Shown here piece after piece: positions 24,087 to 35,539 of a DNA stretch of 62,000 nt. Each line of letters starts with the position of its first letter. The first letter of the stretch is position 1. Under the pieces are notes generated by a model. The model was not told the DNA's origin and did no database searches. It saw only the letters and a program-made list of their open reading frames with translations. Source of the DNA: Phoronis australis (Eukaryota > Phoronida > Phoronidae); the NCBI GenBank assembly GCA_002633005.1, contig NMRA01000496.1:129049-191048 (forward strand), written 5' to 3'. Made by a program: the position numbers and the translations under genes.

Positions 24087-25762
24087 TATATACACAAAAC
24101 GTACCGAGAGTGGCGTTCGACATTATTCCGCGGTCTCGGTCGATACGCGGAATAATTTGTTGTGGGATATTACTTCATGTACGCCAATCTAGGTACGTTT
24201 TGTATTTATCCCATACGCTTCGAATTCCTAAGTTTCTTTCATTTTTCCGCAGATTTTAAAATTTTTTCACTCAGACTGTTCACGTGGCTCGCGCATTAGG
24301 CTGCAAGTTTTCTCTAGTAAAAGAAACAGTTTTAAATGTGACGATTTATTACTTAAAAAGAGATAACGAAGATGAAAAGAAGGGTAACTTTTCATTGAAC
24401 TTGTAATATCTCCTGAAAATAGTTAAATAACAACAATATTTGATATTGTAGTTACCGAGGAATCGGCGCTTGGGTTGCAGACGATAAAATATTTAGCAAA
24501 TGAAAACTGAGACAGAACTGTCATATAATTAACAGTCCTGTTCCAGATGTTACGATTGAGGGCTGATAGTATGTTGAGCGTTATTTACACTGCTATAATT
24601 GTACATGTATTACTTTAAACTATTTTCCGAAAGTTTGGTGTTCGAACCGGCTGACGAAGTCGAGTCGACATTGACCTACCTTTTAAACTTTCCATGTCAG
24701 AGGTCACTGTTGAAGTAGTGCGGGATGTGAATACGGAAAACTTTATTACATGGCCGTATTTCCTTCGACAGATTCAACACGTATGGGATAAATGTCTCAG
24801 TATTTAAAGGTAGACAACCTGAAACAATGGATTAGGCTATGTCAAGTTAGGTATGACGGCAGTGTCTGATAATGTACAGTATTGTAATATTTCATATACA
24901 TTATATTAATATCCAGCATTACTCAATTTGTGTGCGATATAAATATCATTTGTCGGACAACGAGAGTACACCGGTCTTCTATTTATTCCTGCGCTAATAC
25001 CTCAAATATCATTGGCTGATTTAGTTCTGACTTTAATTGAATAATGATGTTTATCCCACGCGCGTTGAATCTATCGAGGGAAATATGGCCATGTAATAAT
25101 TTTTTCCGTATTCACCTCCCGCACTACTTCAACAGCGACCTCTGACATGGAACGTTCAAAAGGTAGGTCAATGTCGACTCGACGTCTTCAGCCGGTTCGA
25201 TCATCAAACGTTCCGAATATAGTTTAAAGTAATACAGTTGCAGCAGTGTAACTAACACGCGACACGCACCCAGGCCTTTAACGTAAAATCTGAAACAAAA
25301 ATGTTAATTATAAGACACTTTCAGTTTTCAATTGCTGAATACTATATCGTCTGCAACTCAGGCGCCGTTTCCTGGGAAATCAAAATATCAAAAATTGTTG
25401 TTTTTTAACTATTTTCAGGAGATGTTACAAGTTCACTGCTCAGTTGCCGTTGTTTTCATCTTTGCTTCCTCTTTTCAAAAAATAAATCGTCACATTTAAA
25501 ACTGTTTCTGTTTCAAGAGAAAACTTGCAACCTAACGCGTAAGTACATACATATAGGATGTGATCCGCCATGTGAAAAGTCTGGGTGAAGTATTCGAAAA
25601 ATCTGCCAAAAATGTAAGAAACTTGGGAATTCGAAGCGCATGGAATAAATACGACCTTATTCCGCGTATCGACCTCGACCTTCGGTCTCGGTGGATACGC
25701 GGAATATTGTCTCGTGGGATATTACTTCATGTACACCACTCTCAGTACGTTTTGTGTATATA
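24087..25762. mobile_element. 1.68 kb foldback (long inverted repeat) element
   Basis: The left arm begins TATATACACAAAACGTAC and the right arm ends with its reverse complement-like GTACGTTTTGTGTATATA. Matching continues through internal blocks: the CGCGGAATA palindrome region, AATCGTCACATTTAAAACTG, the AGTAGTGCGGGATGTGAATA / CACCTCCCGCACTACTTC blocks, and GATTCAACACGTATGGGATA / TTTATCCCACGCGCGTTGAA. Arms are ~745 bp with scattered mismatches around a ~185 bp AT-rich loop. No transposase is visible; it resembles foldback or long-TIR MITE elements. Confidence 0.8.
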
Positions 25763-27240
25763 GTAATCAGTATAAATAGAATTTAATATTGTGTAGCACC
25801 ACATTGTTCCTGTGTAATCTCGGACATTTTTCAATTACAAATTATGTGCTTATATTGAACTCCTGATTTCCAATTGGCTGTGAATTAGAGTTGGCACATA
25901 TTCAAATTTTTGTCTCATTCATTCCGCATTTCTGTCGTGCTAAGCCAACAATAAACGTCTACCGGTTTTGCCGAGCTGTGGTGTGAATTCTACTGACATT
26001 AGATTGGATGTGCGCAGCGATATGGAAATACTTGTAATAACCAATTTAAATCATAGTCAGATTTGACATCTCAGATTCGTGAGAACTTTCTAGAGAGATC
26101 AAAGAAACGGTTGAGGTTGTTAAAAATTATATTGACAGAGGACATGCTAAATTGTGTACGTTTAATGAATAGACTGACCAGAACCAGGTAGTGAGATTTT
26201 AAACTCAAAAATAGCTGAGGTTTAGCTTTAGTTTTTTGAGACTTTTTACTTACCAGAGTGCATGTTAGCTGGTCTATTGTATACCATAGTGAGTTGTATA
26301 GCCGTAGTTTCATGCTTTCACCACAGAAAGCACAATTGCTGTTTAATTTTAAAAATGGATATATTTTTAACTTAAAGTAAACTTTTATTCAATATGTTTT
26401 ACATGTAGGTTTTTTCATTTTAAATTCTCTGTTCATTGTTGGGTGCTCTAATGCAGCTACTTTTCAGGTCGATAAATCGTGATTTTGCATACATTATGCA
26501 AATTAAGGATGCCACAATTTAACTTTTACTTGTGATTACAACTACCAGAAAAAACAGGAACTTATTGTTGTTATTGGTCATTCTCATTGTTTTCTTCATT
26601 GAGATTTGCCAATTCTTTTGCAATACCAATGGAATTAGCCTTGCATGGCCATTGCTTTTGACTGTAAACTGCCATCACGATCGCATTTATCAATGACGTC
26701 ACTGCTGCCATTACACCTGCAATTTCATTTGGCATTGTATCAAATAATATTTTTACTTCGGTTATTAATGTGATAGTCACTTTATCATATCGTCACCATA
26801 AATGACTTAAAAGTCGTAAACTTTGTTTACTTGTAAAAGTTGTTTAACTGAATACAGCGCTGTGGCAATTGATTCTTGACGTGTTCTACTGCTCATTTTA
26901 TAGAATCCGTTTGATCGAAGGTCGCCAGTCCCGTCGTAATTAAGACGGTCGTAACTAAGACGATCGTAGCTTAGACAGCTGTCAGTATCTTCATGTTTAT
27001 TAACCAAAAATTCATGAACGCAGAATTCGAAGTTTGAGCGTATGGGGTCTATTTTTATAGGCGAATTGGCACCGCAAATGTTCCAAATTACTCTGAAATA
27101 TGGGTCTCCAGTTCAATGTAAAACCAAATGCAAAGTGTAAATTTCGTTATCGGAAGTACTAAATAAGGGGATTCACCAATAAACACCCCTTTAAAATATA
27201 ATTGACCACTCTAGCTTCTGGAATTAAACCTAGCCTTGAT
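25763..27240. other. Intergenic, no recognised gene
   Basis: AT-rich sequence. Two short minus-strand frames (26571-26780 and 26807-27007) include a hydrophobic stretch (AGVMAAVTSLINAIVMAVYS) and a short YDRLSYDRLNYD duplication. They are separated by stops, and I see no splice sites or family match to support a gene. Confidence 0.4.
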
Positions 27241-27299
27241 TCATCACTCCATCAATAGACGGCGCTCCCTTCACAGGTTGTTCGGTTGTTCTGGTTCCT

Positions 27300-28960
27300 G
27301 CTCGATATCCCAACAATGATCCTTGGTCGGATTTTAATGAAAATTGACACAAGGGTGTGGAACGGTTTTGGCCACTTTTCAATCTGCCCCGCCCACTGGG
27401 GTCAGGGGTTGGGTTTTTCAATATTTTGAGGAAGACTACCGCGCCGGCACTACTACATTATTGGGCGGATTTGACCACTGCAGCACTTCCTATAGGCCAT
27501 TTAATTCTTGACAAGGGGCTTTCCAAGTATTGTTTTGGGGGTCGACCGTTTCCGGATGATATCTTGAGAACCCGTCGACAGATTTCACTAAAAATTGACA
27601 GAGGTAGGTCGCCATTTGACTTTCGGACGGGTTCTACTACTTTAGCGCCAGGTTTGTGTGAGATTGTTTCCGGATGTTATATGGAGAACAGATGTGATTG
27701 AAACATTTAGATGAAAGTTAACCTTGAGGTTTATGATTTGTCATTACGTTGGCACCATTAAATTTTCGATCGGATTCAAAAACTGCAGAAACCCCCAGTG
27801 GCCAGTTTGTTTTCGACGAGAGTTTTTTCAATTGTCACTTGGGGAAAGAGTGTTTCTGGATATCTAGAGAACTAATTGACAAATTTCAATGAAATTTACC
27901 ACAGAGGTATATGATAACAGTGCATCGAAACCATTTGATTTTAGGATGGATACGCCTTCTCGTGGCCAATTTGGGAAAGAGCATTTCCGGATGACATCTA
28001 GTGATCCGAATGACAGATTGCAATGAAACTTTAAACAGAGATGTATGATGCCAATGAATTTTCGGAAGGATTCGAGCAAGGCAGGGCCTTCTAGTGGCCA
28101 TTTTGTTCGGGATTAGGGCCTTTTAAGTGTTGTTTGGGGGAAAAGCGTTTCTGGATGACTTCCAGAGAACCGAATGACAGACTTCAGTGAACCTTGACTC
28201 AGGGGTACATGTATATGATGTTAATGCGTCGGCACAACTTGATTTTTCTCTAGATCCGACTGTTGCAGCATTTCGTAGTGGCCATTTTGTTCTTGACAAT
28301 GGTGTTTTCAACAGATGTTTAGGAAAGTTTGTTTCCTGATGAAACTTGGAAACTCAATTGACAGATTCCAATTAAACTTGGCACTGATGTATATGATGAC
28401 AATGTATCACCCACATTAGATTTTCGGGCTAATTGCACGGTTGTAACACTTCCTGGAGGTCATTTGGGAAAAGAGCATTAACCGGATGAGATCTAACTGA
28501 CGGATTTTGATGAAACTTGACACGTTGACGTATATGTGATGTCATTAAGTGGCACATTAAATTTTTGAGTGGATTTAACTACTGCAGCACCTCCTAATGG
28601 CCGTTTTGCTTCGCCAAGGGTTTTTGAAGTGTTGTTTGTGTTAAGAACAATTCCGGATGATATCTGAAGAACCGATTGACGGACTTCAATGAAACTTGAT
28701 TCATGTGATGTCAATGCGCTGGACAATTCGTTTTTGGGTTGGATTCGACCACTGCAACATCATGACAAGGGGCTTTCCATATGTTAATTTGACAACCGCG
28801 CGCTGGAACCGGGCCATTGATTTTCGGGCGTATTTCACCGGTGTAGCGTCTCCTAGTGGCCACTTTTTACTCGACAAAGGGCTTTTCAGTTGTTGTTCGA
28901 GGAAGAGCGTTTGCGAATGATACCTAAATAACTGAGTGACAGATTTCATTGGATTTTGGC
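27300..28960. repeat. Degenerate tandem-repeat field
   Basis: At least eight diverged units of about 140-185 bp, each with recognisable landmarks in order: TGACAGATTTCAATGAAACT, TATATGATG, GGATTCGACCACTGCAGCAC, GTGGCCATTTTGTTC, TTCAAGTGTTGTT and TTTCCGGATGATATC. Landmark copies start near 27596, 27873, 28011, 28173, 28358, 28498, 28676 and 28936. Units are too diverged to be a recent satellite. Short frames inside are by-products of the repeat. Confidence 0.75.
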
Positions 28961-30800
28961 TCCGAGTTTAATGTCCAAAATAGTTCTAGAACGGGTTATA
29001 AGATCGCTAATGAAAGTAGAAACTTAATAAACAACCGTATTACATAATCTATAAGTGGGCCTCATGCGAAGGCTCTAACCGCCTATTTGAAAATGTTACG
29101 TTTTGCGTCATCATTACTGTTTGTTAAGTCGAATGCGAATAGCTGAAAATTATTTTTCTAGATTTTCCGCTTTACCATCGCTCGCTTGCAAGGCTCTATC
29201 TGAAAATTTGCGCAAATCATTTTAAAGACGTTCTTTCCGTTTCATAGCTTTCATGATGCATCACGGGCAATGAAGGTATTTTGAAAAGTTATGAACTGTG
29301 CTAGTATATGTGAAGAATTTCAGTTCCCTTTGTTGAACCACTCAAAAGGTACAAAAAAATCATTATTGGCCAGAAAAATCGTTTTCCGAACTCATCCGCA
29401 ACGCGTAATGGAACCCGAAACTCTCGTCTCACAGCCGCGCGTGGCGCTGGTTGAGCTATACTGCAATTAAACAAGTGTTTTAGTGTGACTGTTCGTAGAG
29501 GAAGAAATGTAATCCTCGCAAGTTGATTACCGTTCCAACAAGTGTATTTATAGAAAGGGTTCGGAGTGCCAATCTTCACTGGTCGGACTTTCTAGAGAGG
29601 AGAACAATTGAAAATCATTTTGAATAATTTTGGTGGTCGTAATCTAGAGAGATTATTGTAATAAGTGGAACAGTATTAGGCGTTTTAGATGGTAAAGTCA
29701 TCGGCTTCGGTATCATCGAATGTCGTCTGGCAGACCACGGCGAGAATCGGTGATTGTTTTATAGTTCTGGTCAAAACGTATTTGAATTACGGCTGCCTTT
29801 ATTTGCATAAATTATACGTTATGTAAGCTACGATATAATGACCTGGATACTGATTTCAGCAATTGCATCGACCACAAGAAATATGGCTTCAAAATAATCT
29901 ACATGTCTTGCCCCACATAGAAGTTACGAGCAGAATTCGAATTTTACGTGATGGCGTCCTTTGTTTGCAAAAAGTTTTCCAATTCATCATGCAACAATGT
30001 GTTTAACAATCGTTTGAAAATTCGTATGCAGATAGTTCTCCTCAAAATCTACCTACAGTGTATATCGATTCTCGCTAATACTTGATTTAGTCACTAGCCT
30101 TTTGTTGGCTGATTCCTCAATGCAATTATGTTGGTTTGACGTCGGTGCCTTGGGAGTCGGCGAAGGGGTTATTGTTGTCAGTTTCGTCGTCGATTTCGCC
30201 AGTTGTTGCTACTCAGAGCGCTTCCATTTTAATAAACCGTCGTAAAAATACAATAAAAAACTGTCGCGTTTTTTGTGTGTTTTGATAGTAATTTCCTGTA
30301 TAGATTAGGCGTTGAAAACGCCCTCCACAAAGAATGTGAAAACGTATAATGAGCTCTCCCAGCCGATAACACCATTGTATTCAATTCCTGTCTAAGAAAC
30401 TACTAATGAAGTGCTCTGATTTCAATTATTAATTAAGGTGATTGCGGTCTTTCAGTGTCAACTGATTAATGAAATGTCTTTCGTTTCATATCCTGTAATT
30501 TCAAAATAGAATAATGTGACATCACAGGAAAAAGTTACGAAAGCCCTAGATAGAACAAGTTGGACTCGACTATTCTTGGATGAATCGACTTGATTAAGTT
30601 AAAGCCTTTGTACACCATAGTTACGTCAAACAAACTTAATGTTTAATTTGTTTAGACCACATGCAGTTAAAACAGATCTCAACTTGATCCAGACTCAGAA
30701 AACGAATGGTTTGTGAGTTTGTGTTCTTGGAGAGTTAAGAAATAGGATAAAGCCGCTCAGATTGTATATACTAGCATGACGATCTATACAACGCTAACTT
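28961..30800. other. Intergenic, no recognised gene
   Basis: No frame longer than ~90 codons and no family motifs on either strand. Nothing repetitive stands out apart from isolated AT-rich runs. Confidence 0.4.
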
Positions 30801-30809
30801 TGGGCCCGG

Positions 30810-31260
30810 ATGTTGGCTTCGAGTCAGTCTGACAAAAACAATTCGAAAGTGGCCGCGCGGACACCCACCCTCACCCGACGCCTCCTGTCACTTCGTTCCC
30901 GCGACGGAAAAGCGTCGGGTTCTGCGGTCATAAAACCCCGGAGATTTTTTTCTTTGTCTTGCCGACTCCTGGCTTCAGTCAATCCGGTGAACACGCTTCT
31001 TTCTTGAAACCAAACTCAATTCTAGATACTCGTCCGCAGCCTGCGTTAACCATTAACACTTTCTAGGTTGCGTGTTCAATATTCGGCGGCGAGAGAAGTC
31101 GAAGAAACGATGCAAACGTTGAATAATGTTCCAAATTTCGAGTCAAGCGAATGCGCTGCCCCAGCATTTTTCGCGCACCCGTTCGCCGCCGGGTACGAGT
31201 ACTACTCTGTGTGCTGCGGTCGCGTCCGCTCGCATAGACCTACTGCGAAACCACGATGAC
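30810..31260 (+). other. GC-rich, CpG-containing segment with short open frames
   Basis: Locally much richer in G+C and CpG than its surroundings. Two short + frames (30810-31007, 31068-31259) are open, the second preceded by an acceptor-like tttctag. Neither resembles a known protein. It could be an exon or promoter-proximal island, or a transposon relic. Confidence 0.2.
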
Positions 31261-31459
31261 TGGACTGAGTGAGTTCCTCGCTCATTCTTACCGTTAAAAG
31301 TACTTTTATATTACAGGTAAGTAGCCAAGATCTCAACCTTTGTTCCAGTTTTTATCGTAGTGTCATAGATAATTCCACTTTTTGTCCATTTTTACAAAAA
31401 GAGAATCGAGGCCCATACGCTCGCACACCGTAGTTTTCCTTTGTCTCCGTAGCCTTAGG

Positions 31460-31460
31460 C

Positions 31461-31493
<33 letters not shown>
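31460..31493. repeat. (CTA)n trinucleotide microsatellite
   Basis: About eleven uninterrupted CTA/TAC repeats. Confidence 0.9.
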
Positions 31494-32914
31494 GCCCACA
31501 GAGCCAACTGTTCAAAAGTTTCGTTTTTCCCGTTTTAATCACGTCCTGCATCAGGTCACGTGCTTACCCAAATCAACCGAGATGACAGTCATTAATTAAC
31601 TTGACACAATATTTAGAAACTGATGCCGGTATTAACCCTTTGCTTTGTGCTGAAACACTGTACAGAATAACATCCTGGACACTTTCTTTTAATGGCTAAA
31701 AGTTTTCAAGTTATCAAATAAGACTTGATGTCATTTAGAATCGGATTCATGTTTTTATGTGTGATACTTTCATGTTTTTAAGTGTGACATGCTACATAGT
31801 TCAGTGTTCTCCATAGCCTTGGTGTAAAGCCGTGTAATAACGCTATTGCACCGATGTGGGTAAAAACTGACCGAGTAAAATTTGACACAAAATACCTTTC
31901 ATTAAATACTACACTAATCTATGAAAAAAATGAATTGTTTACCGGTGTTTGAAAAAACAGCGTTGTATCATTATTCCAGCCCGCATGGTTCAGGTTACCC
32001 AAAACCTGAGAGAAGCACAGGCAAACTGGCCTTGAGTTCAGTAACAGTGATTTTGGCTAGATGTTAGCGATGTCCTAGCTTCCTTAAACTCCACCCTGTT
32101 GAAGCATCAGGTTAAAACTGATGGTAGAGAATACTGATATATCAAAATAGCCAACAATTGTACTTGATTATCATTTTTCTTTTCGCTTGTATCGGTTACA
32201 ACAAAAAACGACTCAAGAATGAAAATATCTTTTTGTAAATAATTGTTTAAAAATTTCGATTACTGGTTAAATAACTTCGCCTTCATAATAGGAAAAGATG
32301 GAGCAAAGATTTTATTGGGCGTATTTACTCCGCCACACCGAAGGACAATGAACTTTTCTGCCTACGAACACTATTCCTAAACGAACCCGGTCGAACATCA
32401 TTTGAAGGTCTGCGTAAAGTACAGGGTCAGGTAATGGATATGTTAAAGGAGAATGCCATCCAAAAACAACCTATTTTGTATCAATTTAGATCGAATAGCT
32501 CTACTCGATAACGGCACGTTCGGTTGCGTTACCTGACACCTGACGGCAGACAGAGGTGTTGAAATTATCCAATGACGTCATTGGCTTCACACGCAGTCTA
32601 TTCAGCAGTTCACAACACGGGTTACTGGCGTCAGCTTATCACTTGAATTCATCGTTTAACACCAATAAATCATCAAATTTCGATGTAAAACCCTTAGAAA
32701 TGCTCCAAGTTCTTATAAAAAGTGTTGTTTTATTTCGCTGTTACGGATTTATTGGTATTTGGACACACCGTAGCCTACAAAGTTCGGCAGGCCAATTTAC
32801 CAAGGTCCGTAGCAGGAGTTTGGGGTCTGTTCGGAGATAAATTCGAAGTATGACAGGAGAACCTAAAGCTGTGTTGTTTAGACTTGTGATTTTTGAGTTC
32901 TAAACACACAAAAC

Positions 32915-33020
32915 GCTTGTTATACTGGCCAGTGGCTCGGAACCAGATGAGACCCGTCAAGGCCGGACTGACTCGTTATCCCGGCCAGTGGCTCGGAACC
33001 CCACCAGGCCCGTCAAGCCG
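32915..33020. repeat. ~60 bp imperfect tandem duplication
   Basis: GGCCAGTGGCTCGGAACC...AGACCCGTCAAGGCCG is followed by a near copy GGCCAGTGGCTCGGAACCCC...AGGCCCGTCAAGCCGCC inside transposon copy C. Confidence 0.55.
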
Positions 33021-33662
33021 CCGAGAATGGCACGAACATAAACCAGTTTGAGTTGGAAACTAAACCTCCAGTCACGCTAGACTATAATAGTGAGCCAAAG
33101 AAATATTGTGCACGTAATTATTTATGTGAATTAGTCAAGAAACTGATCTACTTACTTGTCGGGGGTCGCGAAGTCGGATTCCCCTTCCACAGACCGTCAG
33201 GGCAAAGGTTGTACAGTAACATTGATTTGAATAATGTAATTGTATTTTTAAATAAAGATTCCCCTGACATGTGACCATAGCATATAAAATCGAGTAATTG
33301 TTTCACAACAGCTTTCCGTCAGCAAACACCGATGAATTAGCATGCGCTCACACGGCCTCGGTGCCTGGTCAATTACCTTTATTGCCGGCATCAAAAGCCG
33401 GTAACTCAGTGGTTTATTCACTGATTGCTGGCTTCTCAACATTTGCATTCACGAATATTGCAAAGGCATAACAAATTGTATCTAATGAGACAGACTTTGT
33501 TTCAGTTTTATATAAGCATTGGTTAGGATGAGAATAATTCATTTTGAAACAGAACGCAGAATAATAAACGTCTACATGACAACCCGACTTAGTCAAGAGC
33601 TCATCTGACGAAGACTTCACGGGTCGGATCGTTAGGTTTCTGTTCGAACTGGAATATACTGA

Positions 33663-33962
33663 TCAAGAAACACTAGGGAGGCGCCGTGAACATGCACAGG
33701 CAACAGAACCTATGGATAGTTCTTTTGTAAGCCGGAATTCGTCAGAGAAATCACTGTCGACGAAATGCCGGCCACAGACACGGAGATGTTTCACAGCCTC
33801 ATATTTGCTATTAGCAGCGTACCTTTCATTCTTCACTGCCGCGAGCCACTTCCTGAGCATTTCGAGCTCTCGAGGAAGTCGAAAAAGCGATATACCCGCT
33901 TTCTTTGCAGCTTCATAGTTCGGACAAGCGGGAACGACACACCGCAATATAGCGGCATTCAC
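33663..33962 (-). CDS. THAP-domain zinc-finger protein of copy C
   Basis: 99 codons from ATG at 33962. Residues 8-67 fit the THAP C2CH finger: C8-x4-C13-x49-C63-x2-H66, with the invariant Pro30, Trp39 and Phe67 (SLFRLPRELEMLRKWL; LRVCGRHF). THAP domains bind DNA and form the N-terminus of P-element and Kolobok transposases. The AVPT-type box expected after the histidine is degenerate, and the frame stops where the transposase body should begin. Either a truncated transposase or a free DNA-binding protein. Confidence 0.7.
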   Translation of the reverse strand: MNAAILRCVVPACPNYEAAKKAGISLFRLPRELEMLRKWLAAVKNERYAANSKYEAVKHLRVCGRHFVDSDFSDEFRLTKELSIGSVACACSRRLPSVS

Positions 33963-34569
33963 TCTGCAGACGAACCACTGACGTGGCTGCGTCGTTTCTC
34001 ACCTTCCTCACAGGTTAACGCGACACGTCTCGGCAAGGTGAGGTCGACCGTATAAGAGGCCATGTGGATATAGACCGATTAAGGCAGTAAAAAGACTAAT
34101 TAAATCGGGTGGCATTCTCCTTTAAGAAAGCGTGTTTTAGATTCCATGTCCTGGAAGACAACACAGTGTAAGACATGTGTTTCGCAGAAGCTGCGGACGT
34201 CTTCTAGATGCCAAGGCCACTGCGCTCTCTCTTTTTGACACTCTGTTGACACACATCAATCGACTCCACTTTCTACTATGACGGGACTTGCGCCAAGATA
34301 ATTTGATTGAGGACTTTGTTCATCACTGCTAAACACGTGAAACTTACATTCATGAAAATAATCTGCACATGTGAATTTAAGGTATGGTAATAAAGACACA
34401 TTGGGAATATATACTTCGTAGTATTACCACTATCACATTTTTGTACGGCGAAGTAACTGTGAAAATGACTTTCAACAAAAAATTAAATGCGATATTTAAG
34501 AAAAGCATTGATACCAGCATACTATGGTTTTGTTTTTTAACTTAAGCATGTATCACCAGAGCAACAATG

Positions 34570-34838
34570 AAAGCTGATTCCCATACACTTGCTTGTACTA
34601 TGGTGATTACTTTTATTAGAGGTGACAAAATTTTAGAAGGTTTCTTAGTGACGGTTACTTAGAAATCGTCTCTCTATAGTAATCAGACAAATGCAGCGTT
34701 TTAAAGCTGATTCCCATACACTTGCTTGTACTATGGTGATTACTTTTATTAGAGGTGACAAAATTTTAGAAGGTTTCTTAGTGACGGTTACTTAGAAATC
34801 GTCTCTCTATAGTAATCAGACAAATGCAGCGTTTTAAA
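34570..34838. repeat. Exact 133 bp tandem duplication
   Basis: Bases 34570-34702 are repeated without change from 34703. Starts AAAGCTGATTCCCATACACT and ends ATGCAGCGTTTT. No N is present, so this is either a very recent duplication or an unmarked assembly overlap. Confidence 0.85.
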
Positions 34839-35539
34839 TGTTTTTGTTCAATTGCTTATAACTCTTTGACTTAAGATTTTTTTATTCCGAGATGAATCTT
34901 TCCAAACTTGTAACCCCTCAGCACGGGTTGGTAGGTAACATGTTCACCACAGCAACTGCCGTTTGCTGGCTATATTGAATTTTGCAATGTTAAATTCTAG
35001 TGCAAATAACAGTGATCTGCGTGAAACGTTCCCGCATAATAATTCTGAGTTGAATGCGCTGACATGTGGACACTTTTCGTAGAAGCGGTTAGTAGGAAAT
35101 TCCTAATAACTATAAAACAGTTGAAATATCGTACACATCAGAAACGTAATAATGAGTAAATGTTGTGAATTCTTTTGAAACAAATTTGAGTGACATGTGG
35201 GCACGTATCGTTGCAACGGTCAACATATAATCCTTTACCGTTGCCAAAGTAACAGTAAAAACAGCATAAAACACTATGGATGATAGTTCCATATTTTGCC
35301 AACAAATGGCACCCATAAATTCATATTTCTTCCATAATTCTACATTTTAATTGAAAAATATAACAAAGTATGTGTAACAGTTGTAATGCACTGTACACGA
35401 GAGAGTGAAGTGTTTTGAATTATTGCGAAATAAAGTTGTCATAATTTTTTGCTTACTGGGAAGACAGTAACATTTCAAATAAACTTTAAGTGGTTTCATG
35501 GTGACTAGGTAAGTGAACTTTTCTTTTCGGTTTACACCA

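Larger units (their letters stand above)
32447..34121 (-). mobile_element. Kolobok-like non-autonomous DNA transposon, copy C
   Basis: Flanked by TTAA at 32443-32446 and 34122-34125. Left terminus AGGAGAATGCCATCC matches the reverse complement of the right terminus (AGGAGAATGCCACCC), a terminal inverted repeat of ~16 bp. Carries one THAP-domain ORF reading inward from the right end. At 1675 bp with no catalytic domain it must depend on another copy for movement. Confidence 0.65.

Noticed and set aside
27357-27701. 114-codon frame and similar ones within 27.2-28.95 kb
   Set aside because: They follow the tandem-repeat units and change frame between units.
30810-31007. A gene in the GC-rich island
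   Set aside because: No motif, no convincing splice partner and only 65 codons; reported only as a compositional segment.
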